64,000 nt of DNA from Diploscapter coronatus (lineage: Eukaryota > Nematoda > Chromadorea > Rhabditida > Rhabditidae): assembly GCA_964036155.1 (NCBI GenBank), contig OZ038422.1, positions 38,587,201 to 38,651,200 of the forward strand, read 5' to 3'. The notes under the pieces were generated by a model, which made no database searches, was not told where the DNA came from, and saw nothing but the letters and a program-made list of their open reading frames with translations. Below, piece after piece: positions 26,901 through 39,400 of the stretch (within the stretch, counting starts at the first letter, position 1; each line of letters starts with the position of its first letter). Position numbers and translations under genes: made by a program.

Positions 26901-29900
26901 TACAAAATTCTTCAATAGACCCACCAAAATAGTCCTGGCCCTGTTGAGAATGTCCTCTCGAGTGACATCCGGCGTGCCGTTCCTCTGCCTCTCTGCCATC
27001 TCCTCTCCTGTCAGAGGCATCGACGTTCGCTTCACCAAATTACTCAACGCATTCAGAGAGTCACTGGAAATAAATAAATAAAATTTTAGAATTTAAAAGA
27101 AACGAGTGTCCTGAAAAAATGAGGAAAGAATAAAATAAAAGCTCTTTGAAAAAGATTAAATGCAAATCAAGTTGAGAAAGATTTACCCGTCCCAGGTTAC
27201 CAGTTTTTTTTTCTTTTCTGGTGATTTTTTCGTTCCAAAAAGGAAAAAAAACTGAACTCTGATCGAGCCTGATGGAAATTTCACTCATTCTTTTTACCAA
27301 CAATATTTGTTCTCAAAATTGGTCTAATTTCCCAATGAATTTTTTTTCAAAAGAAAGTTTTTGCAGGACAAATTAACGAGTTTTCTTCAAAGACAATCAA
27401 TTCAGTCCGCATTATTGTAAGAAAAGGGGACATGGAGATGAGATTTCATTTTGAAAATTTTTAAAGTAAAGAATATTTTGCATTCTGTTCCCGTCAAAAA
27501 TATAAAAAATGAGAGGAAAGAATGAATGTAAAACGAGCAGCCGCAAAACAGACATATTATGATAGATGATGAGAGTGAAAATGGAGAATGAAGATAGGGA
27601 GGGAAAGAGTTGAAATGAAAGAAGGAAGGAGGAAAGGATACCTTGAGAACTTTAAGTCTAGGAAAGACGAAGGATAGCTTGAAGACGGGATAAGATATGC
27701 TCAAACTAAATTCAATGATGAATATCACCTTTTTAGATATAGAACCGAAGGTGGATTTCCGGAGGTTTAGGTGTCCATAATTTAAAACTTATTTAGTTAT
27801 GATCTTAAAAAATCAGAACTTCTACACAAATTTCAAATATAGCATAATTATGTCGGAATTCTCAAAGATTAGAAATGTGCATCCAAATGAGTTACACAGG
27901 ATATTGCGAAAAGATATCGATAAAATGCATGATATTACTACTCGAAAATTCAATTCCAAGCCTAGAAAGAAGGAAAAATATTGAAGACACCTCTATACAC
28001 GCTTGCCTTCCATTTTTATGTTCAAATAAGAATTCCCTTCCCCTCCTTCTCTAGGACTGTCGTAGCGCGTTCTCGATTGCTTTAGAAATTATGCCTCTGG
28101 GAGCCTTCCCCTCCCTTATTCTGTGCAACCTCAACTAGTTTCTCCCATTTTTGGATCAAACATTTCGAAATAAGCATGTCCCACTCTCTCCCTTTCTCTA
28201 ACCTAATTAATAATAGAGCATGAGAAAATAGACGAGGGTTTTCATTTTTTGAAAACAAACATTTTTTAAAAGAATCTAAATTTAAAGCAGCAGATTTCTA
28301 AGTTCACAGAAATTTGAAAATTCTAAACCAATTAACAATGAGGTATTGCAAAAGTCGAAGTCGGAAATTTTTGAAGAGAAAAAATACTTGTTTCCTCAGG
28401 ATATCCAAATTTAGAATGAGAAGATTTGCAAAAAAAAAACCTTATAACTTTTGATCTAATAACGAGGAAAATTAAAGTAAAAGACCTTGAAATTTGGTAA
28501 AAATAGGGTTTTTCAGTGGCTAGCCAAAACCCTCGGGTATTTTTAGAAAGTAATTTGAGTGCGAAGGAATAAATCTTCAAGAGATCGAGATTTTTCTTTC
28601 TTACAGAAAAGACCATAGATTCTAAAAAAAATTTGCTAAAAATATTGTAATTCTAAAGGAAGTGAATTTGCTATTTTAAATGCCAATTTAGAGCAAAGCA
28701 CATTTTCTAGAAAAGATCATAAAATATGTTTCAACTACAAATATAAACTGAATTTAGCGCTTTGGAATTCTTGTAAAACTGATACTTCATTCGAACCTTC
28801 AAACCATTATAGATGATGATAGTAAAGCACAGAGACAAGAATAGTCAGGTAGATAGAGAAGTAAAATGAGAGAGTTAGATAAAGAGAGGCCGAGTTTGTG
28901 TGAAAAGTGTGAGAAATGAGCTAATGATTCAGGGAAATGCTTGTCTGTTCCTTTAAACCTCTCCTTTTCACATTAGTTCTTTCTTCATCTATACTTTTTT
29001 CTTCACCTCTTCATACTATTTTCATTTTCTCTGCCACTTATTCCCTCTTCATTTTCAATAATCTCTAATCTATCTCTATCTCTATTTCTTTTTCTCTTCT
29101 TTTGACGACTCTATTTCTTGTGGACAGCTGACGATGACCACAAGGATATTGGAGCAATCTCTAGATGGACTAATGTATGAGGGAAAGCTGGAAATAGTAT
29201 TGAATTTGAAGAGAGCGAAAAGGAACGCATGAAATTAGAGATTATTAGGAAATTATGAGGAGAAAGATGAGAGAAAACTAAATTGAGAGAGCAGGGAAAG
29301 AGAAAAGTTAGAGATAATTGAAAGTGAAGAAAGAAAAGGGGTTAGAGAAATGAAATGTTGCTCTAGGCAATAAGCAATGCAGTTGAATGATCATGGAGGA
29401 AGATGCGCTGTTTGAAGATATTTGAAGTGAGCGAATTAAAGGGGGGAGATTTAATGAAAATTGAAATTTAAAAATTTGAAATCCATGACAACTTTAACAA
29501 TATGCTTCAAAAGATAGTAAAAGGGTGCGCTAAATATACCCATTTTTATGGGCCAGAATGTGAGAGGGTATGGAATAATAAATTTCAAAACAGAAAAAGA
29601 GGCATTCATGAAAGTCGCCAGATACGTTTCAAGAAATACAAAAATCAGTCAAAAGGGGCATACTTTGATTCACATGTTCGACTTAGTGGAGAATTAATAA
29701 TAAAAAAAAAATAGCAATTTGCACTAACCCGAAGTTCCTCTGTTCATCCATTTCGGGACTGCTCTGACTTCGTTGCTTCAGTGAATTGGGGCATTTGAAC
29801 GTGAAATCGTCATCGACTCCGCTCATTTCCTGCGGCTGTTGCTCCGCCAAAACACGATGCACTCCAGAAGGCAATTTAGTCGATTTCGGACGAGACGCTG

Positions 29901-32900
29901 AAAATGGACGCTTCAATTAATCTCCTCTGACATTTTCTTGAGCCTTCAGTCTTAGGTGATTTGAAATACACACCTCGAAGAACGGAAAAGTCACGATGTT
30001 TGAACGAAATTGACACGGAATTTTAGAAATGGAAATATTTGACTATAGGAAAACAAAATATGGAAACAAGATCGCTATTATGGTCTCCGAGAAGCATACC
30101 CAAAAAAGTCGAAGAAAACATTCAAAAATACCTTCAATTTCGCCATTCTGCCTCGGTATCTTCGCATCGTAATTGTCATAAGTGGATAATTGCCCTGCCT
30201 GATAGGCGACTGCATCTGTCAATCTTGCTTGAAGCCGTTCGATTTCTTTCTGAAAATGAAAATTATTCGAATTTCTACTGAAAATGTTAAGAAAGTTAAC
30301 TTTTGAAAAGGAGCCGATTTCTTTTATTTTACAAGAAAGGGAAATTTAAAATTACCCTTTTCCCCATTGCCGAAAGTCCATCGAAAACCTTCAGCAATAA
30401 TTCGGAGCTATATTTTTCCACTTCCACGAAATAGATGATCACTTGAGCAGCCTGAATAATAAAGTAACAAGATATAATTTATGAAAATGAACAACCAAAA
30501 TCGTGAATTGAAAACATGAAATATATAAGTTTTGAAACCTACTTGAGCATGTAATCCCTTGGCTTCCAATTTCTCGACGCATTTTTGCCGACTGAACAGT
30601 GAAAATTTACGCAGTCCACCAGTGCCTTCAAAAAGCACGAAAATATCGCCATTGCAGGTCGCGATTCCGGAGATTTCTGAAAAATCGCCTTTGAAAAATG
30701 ATTTTTGTTTCAAAAATCGTATCTTATTGAAAAAATAATAGAAAGTTAGCTAAACGTGAAATTTCTGATCATCTTCAGTAAAAATTGATCTTTGATAACT
30801 TCAATCTTGCAACTCATCAGAAAAAAAGTTAGGGTACGTTTCAAATTACTTATTTTTAAAATGCAGAAACTCTATAATTTAACGGACAGAGCCCATCCAT
30901 AAAATTATTTAAGAAAAAAACTTACCATTTTCCGTCGGAATATTGCAGAGAAGGACGATTCTCGAGTTTTCCGGGTCTACGATCAAAATTCTCGTTCCAT
31001 ACGCTGTCACGATATATTGTCGGCTAGAAAATGAAAATAAGCTCCAGATAAAATCGATCGCCTTACTTATCAATGGTGATTTTCCTGAGTAATTGCAAGG
31101 TGACGTCCAAATTCCCCTGGATTTGTTCCTCTGACGAAATCGATTCGAATTGGAAGTGATTACGATACGACGCGGGCTCGCAACGAGGCACATGTTCGAC
31201 GGAGCGAAATTGGTGGGTTCTGAAAAAAGTACCACTAAAATCGCATAGGTTTCAAGAAATGTTGAAAAAAGTGGAAACAGAAATAATAATGCGTTATTTC
31301 TTTTCACGTATCGACATTTTTAATAGTAGAGGTCTAATTCTTACCCGTTATGAATATCGTAAAACTAGCAAGGAAAGAAAGAAAGACTAATACAAAAAAA
31401 ATCCACTCACTGATAAACGACGCCGACATTGTTGGCTTCCCAAAGACGTCCGTTCGGCCGAGCAGCGAGGACAAATTCCGTCGAGTTTTCCGGACATACG
31501 AAACACGCTCCGAGGTGAGCGGCACCATTGCGGGGCTTCTTGCCGATCTGAAAAAACGTATATTTCAAATGAGTTTCAGAAACCTCTAAATTGATATCCA
31601 ACGAAATAGATTGTATGCAATAATTGAGTTTTGCCGACTGATCACCTCATAAAAGAAAAAATTCTATTTAATTGGGCAAATACGTTTCAAAATATCGTAA
31701 TAAGTGAAGAACAATGCTAACATCGGTTCGATACAAGATTCTTTGTATATAGAATATCAAAAATTCCTACAAAAAAGTTTCTATGTTTCAAATGTTCCTG
31801 ATAAAACCTCTAAATCTAGCAGGTTTAATGGAACTACTAGTGGAGATTTTAGATACACGGGCATACACACATAACAAGATAGTATGCATTTTCTTCGAGA
31901 GCATGCTCCTTTCTCTCTCTATCTCGAAAATCCACACTATTTCATTATGCGTGTTTAAAATTTACAGTCCTGGCAACCACTTTTGTCCGTCAGTGAAATA
32001 ACTACCTGATGAGTGCTGGTGGTATCCAAATCATATACGTGACTTGCAATTATCGTGGAAATCAGAAGCCTCGGTCCGGCCACGTCGATTTGCACGACTT
32101 CTCCCTCCAAACTGACGATTTTCTCGTGAGTCGAACGAAACACGGAGCGGGACTGAAATTTCCGTAGTATTTTTGAAAAAAATGGGAAAATTACTGTAAG
32201 CCGATGAATATGCACAGCGCCACTCGCATGCCCGGCGAAGAGTTGCTTTCCACCCTCGGACCAGGCTAATGCGGTAACCTGAAAATAAATAAATGATTTT
32301 TTTTTTCAGTTAAAGTAAATCTCTACGACCCCTTATATAGTTAACCCAAACTTTGGGTTTATGCAGGGAAAACGTAGATAAAACCCATAAATAATGAAGG
32401 AGTTTCGAATTTTGTGAACCCAAGTATAAAAAACGAGTTTTAGGATTACTAATTTTGCAAAATATCACCTATTTTATAATTTCCTGAAACATACCTTATC
32501 CGGTTTTCTCGCATCTCCCGACACGGTGTGGATGATAGTGGGCGCTGTGTGCACTTGCTGTGAGTTGCTTGGAGACGAGTTGTTCGAGGGAATGGTTGCG
32601 ATCGAGACTCGTCCACTGTCCCCGCCCACTGCTACATGGTCTTCCGTCGAGGAAATGCATAGCTGCGAAATTGACCATTTCAGAAAAATACGATATGAAA
32701 CGGAAACTCTACTATATGACGACCTGATGGCTCACTTCTCCTCTCACACTATTTCGTCGTATCCTGTCTTCCACTTCTATCTCTAACTATATAGGGGTCG
32801 TCATCTAGTAAATGCCTATGAATGACATTGACAGAATATAGAACTTTTTGTCTTATACAACTGTTCAAAAAAGTTCATTGGCAGAGATAATAAAATGCAT

Positions 32901-33564
32901 AGTTATTTCTTTTTTGAAACATAAAAAAGTCAAATTTGAAAATTGGAGAAATCAGTTTTCCCAAAATAAAGAAAACTCACAGTATTAACAGGTCCATCCT
33001 TGGTTGTGAAAATGTGGACTGGGACGGGCGTTAGTTTTGTTCGATTTCTTGCCGCGAATCGGGAAAATACGTAGACGGTGCCGGTTGAAGTACCCAGGAC
33101 TAAATTACGGGGGGATGCTGTGATGCAAGTGTACTGAAAATTTTATTTTTCTATTGGGAAAGAATAGGTTTGTTGATAAAAATTAAAGAAAAAACTCTTT
33201 AAATTATATTTTCGAAAAAAAAAACCTTGATTCTTTTGGAACTGCTCGTTGGAAAGCTCAACTCGTCAAGCGATGTCAATTCTAGGAGCAAATGAGTCGG
33301 CAAGGATTCGATCTGAAAAGTAGAAATTTGAATAAAATAAAGATAAGAATTTGATCTGTTTCAGAAAATGATTATTATGAATAGCTAGTTCAAGTCATAA
33401 TCCAGCTTTTGTCGTTTTACGATCAATCCTAGGGATAAAACTTCTAATTTAGATTTTCAGCTAGGCTTAAATGTTTCAAAAATGTCTGAAATAGAACACC
33501 CTTTCAGAACAGCAATATAGTAAGTACTGCACGTTGTTCAGGAAAAAATTCATACGTTTCTCAT
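23908..33564 (-). CDS. hps-5: HPS5 homologue, BLOC-2 complex subunit
   Basis: HPS5 is a BLOC-2 subunit (with HPS3 and HPS6) that directs cargo to lysosome-related organelles. About 23 exons join. The start is ATG 33564 (MRN, then ESLPTHLLLELTSLDEL). N-terminal WD-like repeats follow: YTCITASPRNLVLGTSTG, VAVGGDSGRVSIATIP, VTALAWSEGGKQLFAGHASG and the diagnostic IGKKPRNGAAHLGACFVCP (31407-31548) with RLWEANNVGVVYQ. Then come EISGIATCNGDIFVLFEG and SRQKCVEKLEAKGLHAQAA (30400-30680), aligned by eye with human HPS5. The middle is Ser/Gln-rich, with a short poly-Q near 25880. The C-terminus (24370-24915) keeps CRQCKMHRLGRPSLCLGVFL and PQTSEGWTKLLHRKLELEK. One intron (about 27065-29725) spans 2.6 kb. 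The last exon is read to TGA 23908; a GTTGGT within it could be a donor, leaving the exact end uncertain. A TTACAG at 33629 starts a 5' exon and may be a trans-splice site. The symbol is borrowed from the vertebrate name. Confidence 0.85.
24227..24345. repeat. Small inverted-repeat element, family B copy 2
   Basis: In an HPS5 intron. Ends GGAACGTTTTCCACCGCAAA and TTTGCGGTGGAAAATGTCC; the middle has CGGTCATCATCTCTTGCCC and a GCCACATAAGGGTGGATA block like copy 1. Confidence 0.75.
31866..31955. repeat. CATG-core foldback element, copy 4
   Basis: In an HPS5 intron. Arms ACACATAACAAGATAGTATG and CACACTATTTCATTATGCGT are inverted; the centre is GAGAGCATGCTCCTTTC. Confidence 0.6.
32711..32808. repeat. 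Foldback with GACGACC ends in an HPS5 intron
   Basis: CTATATGACGACCTG on the left is inverted relative to GGGGTCGTCATCTAG on the right. The middle includes CACACTATTTCGTCG, a string also found in the CATG-core family. Confidence 0.5.
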
Positions 33565-33773
33565 CCTGGACGAGGTCGGTGTTGACTCGAATTGCGTTGT
33601 TGTTCGATTTGGTGTCGATGTGCCCTCTCTGTAATAAAATTCATTGCTGTTTCAAATATCAATTTACCACTATCTCAGTTTTTAATTAAAGAATCTTAAC
33701 ATTTGAATCCTTAGATTAATTCTCAAACTAGGATGTAATCATTATTTATGACTACGGAATTACCTAGCTGGAG

Positions 33774-33853
33774 ACGATCTCCTCGTCGTCCCTGCCGATG
33801 ATGTAGACGGCTCCACACCGCCGTGCAGCATTCAGACGCTGCTGATTGAGGAT
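33774..33853 (-). other. GC-rich orphan exon upstream of HPS5
   Basis: This 80-base block has a TTTCAG acceptor at its right edge and reads ILNQQRLNAARRCGAVYI, then GRDDEEIVSS, to TAG at 33774-33776, directly followed by GTAATT. It is either the last exon of an undetected gene lying between HPS5 and PAM, or a spliced 5' untranslated exon of HPS5, because joining it to the exon at 33628 does not extend the HPS5 frame. The 145-base gap to that exon is typical of nematode operon spacers. No family was recognised. Confidence 0.4.
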
Positions 33854-36404
33854 CTGAAAATTCAAATAAATAACTCTCGTAAGAATGAGTTATTTGAGAA
33901 TCTCGAAAATTTTCAAGATTTTTCGAAAGAAGAAGGATAAAAACTAATACATTTTCCTCGGAAAAAGCGATAAAATTGTATTTCTTTTTGAAAATTCAGA
34001 ATAAATTTGTAGTTTTTCGAAAAAAATAAAATAATATTCAAAAAAATTCCCTCAAAGAAGAATCGATATCATAGCATGAAACGAAAAGAAAAAAAGAGAT
34101 TTCGTGGTTTGATAAACGCGGAGCAAATGCAAGGAAGTGTGGAATGAAAATGTTTTCCTGAAAAAAGGAAAAGAAGGAAGGGCTACTAAACGAGTCGATA
34201 TGCGTGCCGAGGCACTACAATGGGGCGAATATTCAAAGGGATGGGCAAGTGGTCCTTTAAGGTCAAAAATATCCTAGTCGGATTTCAAATTCTATGCTTC
34301 AAAAAGGGATGAAAGATTTGAGAAGGAAAGATTTAGACCAGATGCTCCTGAATCTGAAAGTTATATGTCAAGATCCCAGAGCAAATTGCGATAATAATGG
34401 GTGGGATAGGTTTCGAATGGAACGTTAAAGAAAGTCGAAAAGTAAAGTCAAGCCGATACTGATTTATAGAAAAATAAAGATTTGAGAAAAAATCGTTGAA
34501 AAGAATTTAATTCGGAAAATTTTCGAAGAACACTTTTAAAAATCGATAAAAGTAAAAGGAATACAAATAATTCGATGGAATCGATGAAATCGAGAAACCG
34601 AATCGCTTGATATTTGCGCATGGATTTAGGATTCCGCTAGATTAATGCAACTCCCCCACTTGAAATACATAGAAATCCCTCGCCAATGTTGCGGGATAAG
34701 CCGGAACCAAAATACAAAGCCGTCTGGGATATGATGAGAAAAAGGAAAATGACAAAATGTGTCCGTTCTGCTGCATTGCTGCATGTGCAGTGTCGCGAGT
34801 CGTTTTTCCGCGTTTTTCTCTCTTTTTCCCTCTTCTATTAGCTAGTTGTTTCTTTATTTTCTAGCTTCTTTTCCACTCTCTCCTATTTTCCTCCCTCTCT
34901 CGTTTGTCCTTTGTTTTCCCAAAAAAAACCGATAAGCGAGGCAAACTTGCGCAAAACGAGGGAAAAAGAAGACATAAAAAGAAATGGAAAAATGGTGACG
35001 GAATGATAAAGCGTGATATCAGTCAGCTGAAGGGTTTTCAGTAGAGAATTTTACAAGATTGAAAACTTTCCACTTTTAGGGCTACGGTATTTTTATCTTA
35101 GAAAAAGATCAATTTAAAATTAATGGAATCCAGCAAAATAGGCAAAAAAAAATCCATTTCCCCAATTTCAAATTTAGTCGAGTAATAAATTCTGTGTCAA
35201 AATTGCCTACCTCTTTCCCTGGCTCCTGGAAAATTGCGGTTTGTAGTGGTTGTTTGAATGTCGAAATCGAAATCGGAACGAGGGTTTGCCCGTAGTTGAA
35301 ATGAAAATCAGGCCGGGGAATGTCTAGGGGTGAAATGAGTTGCCACGGGGCGAGAAGAGGGAATGGATTGGGCAACCTGAACAGAGTCCGCTCTGAGAAA
35401 AGACAGGAAGGCAGGAGGCTTGTAATTTGAGAATTCGGGAAGACGGGAAGATTTGCAGGCGGGTAGGACAGAAGAGATAACCAATCTGCTCCCCGAAACC
35501 CCGAAATTCAGGACCGATTTGTAAAGCTCACTAGACTGATTTATAGAGTTTGAGGGAGTTTATGAACGTTTTTAGTCGATTAGCGAAAAAAAAGTCGAGG
35601 AAAGCAAAGATTTTTGTACTTTTAAATAAAAAGATAGTATTCTATGAAAAATTCGAGGAAAAACTATGAAGATATAAAAATGTGCGAGTGCAACATTGAA
35701 AAAAAAAAACACCAAAATACAAAAATCAACAAATAATCTCTTTATTTTGTTAAAAATTTCGACGATTTAATCGCCAACCAATTAATAATTTCATCGATAA
35801 TTAGCGTACAATTATGGGTACTTAACCAAGAAAATGACCAAAGAAAAATATAACCCGTAATAAAGCATAAATTAGTTCAAAACGCTTTGATATGATATAA
35901 TCATTCTGAAATTTTGCATTTCACAACCTCTAGGGTAATTAGCACGGAAAATCAGATGTAATTGCCTAGTTAGTTAGGGTAATCAACACAACGAGTAAAG
36001 TAGTTGATTAGAGTTATTATGACTCGCGAGAAGGGAATGATTTTGATAGAAATCTTGCATGGACAACCTGGGTACTAGAAAAATCTTGTAAGAAGGAAAA
36101 TATAAATGCGCTCTGTTATCAATGTAAGACACGTTATTTGGGAGAATCAACGAAAAATTTGGTACATAACTACCAAAAATGGTAGCAAAGAGCCATTTTT
36201 GATAACTCATACCACTTGGTAAATATCGATTCTTGCAAATAAACCTGCACAATAGCACCGCTATCCCATTTTTAGATATAAAATTACCACTTTTGGAAAA
36301 TTGTAAAAAAAAACTAATAATTACAGATTTTGATTTAGGCGCTTCAGGAGCAAAAAATCTAAAACTAGAAATAGCGACAATAAAAATCTTGCAGTTCCTT
36401 CGAC
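33854..36404. other. Spacer between PAM and HPS5, mostly non-coding
   Basis: AT-rich sequence with a pyrimidine-rich tract at about 34800-34925. One possible minus-strand exon lies at about 35213-35377, flanked by GTTCAG and GTAGGC and open as PLLAPWQLISPLDIPRPDF, but it has no recognisable domain. It might belong with the orphan exon at 33774-33853. Nothing else stands out. Confidence 0.4.
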
Positions 36405-39400
36405 TTATTCTGAATCAGAGCCATCAGAAATAAAGCCCACGGTTTCTTCAGTTCGCAGTGGTTTGAAGCCCTGAAATTGAAGAATAATTTCGAAACATAA
36501 ACGATATATTTCAATAACCTTTATAAAGAGTCATAAATCCCCAACATTAATGACGTCAATCGTTTTTTTTTTTAACTTTTATTGAAATGTTAAAAATTTC
36601 GTTTTATGCCGTCTCATTGCAGTTCCGTTTTCATTATTTCATCCTAATTACATAAATATTTTACCGTTCGATCGAATTCCGCTGCGTTCCTTCTGATCTT
36701 CGTCTGTCGACGGTAAATCACGAAGCAGATTACGGCGATCGTCAGTATGGAAAATAGAAACACCGAAGAATTTCCTAAACTTTAAAAATCAGCCAAATAA
36801 TTCGATTATTTTCTATCCTATGATAAAAATTTCACGGATTTCTTAGTTTTAGAAAAAAAATCGGTTTTTACCCGAAACATCCTGGCCCGTCATCCAAGAA
36901 ATAATCGGCATATTGAGTCCACTAGAAGAAACGCTATCATGTATGATCTGGAAATCGATAAAAATTGAAATTTTGAAAAAAAAAAAACGTGCGTGGTCTA
37001 ATTCCTTTTATAGCGTCAAAAATTCATTAATGTGCGCGGAATGAGAATCAGGAGAATAGCGTATTTATCACTTTTTTCTTTACAAATGCGTGAGAAGAAT
37101 TCGACTCATCAAAGCTTTTATTCTTAGCTTTTCATGTTCGTTCAGATTTTCGATTTGATATGTTATTCTAGGGCTTTTCAATTTTTTTTTCAAATTTTTT
37201 AACAAAAAATTCAAATTGAAAAAATCCTTATTAAGTGGGTTTTGACATTTGTATAAAGCTAGTATTATTGCTAAGCAGAACAATTTTCGGTAATTATGTG
37301 TATTTATAAAAAAAAAAATGCAATAGTATTCTCTTTATACAAATTTTTGGACGGATAAAAATTCTAATTTTTGTGAATTAGCACCTTGAACTTCCAGATG
37401 AGGCCCTGCTTGTCTTGAATGTCGCCGATGTAAATATGCTCTCCTGTGGGACAGACTCGAAGCACGTGGGGCATCATGAAGCTGAAATTTGAAAGTTAGA
37501 AAAGTTGGAAAATTTATAAGTTTCAGAATTTCAATAAATACTTTAAAACAATATTTCTGATACTGATTGTGAGCCCTGGACCCTTCATCAATTCATCTAA
37601 TGCTAAAAATAAGAAATATGTTTCACGATTTCTTGAAATGAATCGCAAAGATTTGGCAATGATGCAGCTGTGTATATTGTTTTTAATTTAGAAAACGATG
37701 AGAATAAAAATTCACCGTCGTCCCAGAGCGACGTTCTTTTCCACGCCGAAAGCGTATTCCAAGAGTCCGGTGTTGACTCGGCCCACGAAAACATCGATGC
37801 CATTGCCCGTGTCGCTCTGAAAAATCAAATACAAGTTTCAAGAAACTATCAAATGCATTTGGTTAAACAGTTGTATGTTATGTGAGCATTATTATGAAGA
37901 AAAATAACCCACAGGTCTTCCCGGTATCATGAACACGTTATCGCCATGAATGTCGACGGAATAAATGTTGGAGAACAGGCTGAAATTTACAGGTTTCAAG
38001 AAAATCGTATAAATTGCAAATTCTCAAATGCCCTAATAAATACACTTAGTGACAAGGAATTTTTTTTTTAAATCTAGTAGAAAATTAAAGTATGCTTGAA
38101 TAATCACCTCGAAGACCATTCCCTGACAAATTCGCCAGTGGTCGTCAATTCTTGAACTCTGCCATTTTCTCTGTCAGCGACAAGCAAATGACCTTCTTGA
38201 GTAGTAACGATATCGTGTGGCAACATAAATTGGGCGGGACCATCTCCAGGAAGACCGAATTTATTCTGAAAAGTAAAAAATTGAAAAGATGCATGTTTCA
38301 TAAAATCTACATAATAAATGGATCACTCTTTTGACATTCAACACCAAGATAGAAATGCTACTATTAAACAATTTGATGGACTTGCCTCTTTCAAAAAGTT
38401 ACATTTAACTTCGGTAAGTTTCAAAACTTCTTCATATAAAAATGCAGAAAGGTCGATTCACTAACAATAATTATCTCCATATATATGAATGTAAGCGCTT
38501 TTTATTCGCTACCCCTATATATCTAGTAAACATCGTTAAAACTTTTAAAAAATAATAAAAATACAATACTAACTCTAAACTTTCCAGTGTTTGCGTCCAG
38601 AATCATAATTCGACTATTGCAATAGCCATCGGTAATGTAGACCGAATCTCCCAGACGAACGACGCCTAAAATTCGAAAATAATAAGATAAAAATGTAAGA
38701 AAATACGTTTCAAAAAGGGCTTTACTTGGAATGCAATGAAAAGTCGCTAATTGAGTTATAATAATGACAAAAAGTAATAACCTGAAGGCTTGCAGAAGTG
38801 TGATTCGTCGACGCCGGTGAAAAGCGACTCGCCGGCCTCCCAGACTTTTTCGAGGGCTGAAAATTAAAGATTCATTTTTTAGAAAAAAAAACTAAGAATA
38901 TTCTTTTCGAAACTAATAAAATAAAATCTAACAATTTCCGCTGATTTTCCACTTGGCGACAGTGTGCGACCCAACGTCCGTCGTGTAGAGACTGCCCTCT
39001 TTGTCCATGTAAATTCCATGAGGCATGTAGAATGTATTAGCGCCTAATTTCTTGATCACCTTCGTGGTATTTCCATCGAACTTGGCGATCAAAATAACGT
39101 CTTCGGGAATCTTCTTCTTGTTCAACAGCACATTGTACTGATCGAAGGTTCTGAAAAGATTTCGAAAATTACTTTATTCTAATATTCAAATAGCCAATCG
39201 CGTTTTCGTTCAATTTGATGTAGTTTTGAAACATGTTCGACAAATTGTTGCTTAAGGATGCGTTCATACTCCGCTCACGTTCACATGAGCTGAAAAGTAG
39301 CACGTGAGTGTGAGAGACGCAAAAAGACATGCTTCTTTCCTCTCTCGCCCTTGCGTACTATTTCTTTTTGCTCCCATGAGTGTGAACGGAGTATAAACGC

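Noticed and set aside
33228..33630. HPS5 reading extended upstream through RGHIDTKSNNNAIR
   Set aside because: That frame does not join the next exon; the ATG at 33564 (MRN) joins in phase and fits the HPS5 N-terminus.
35109..35375. Minus-strand Pro-rich open frame between acceptor- and donor-like sites
   Set aside because: No recognisable domain and no frame-compatible partner; kept only as a possible exon in the spacer note.
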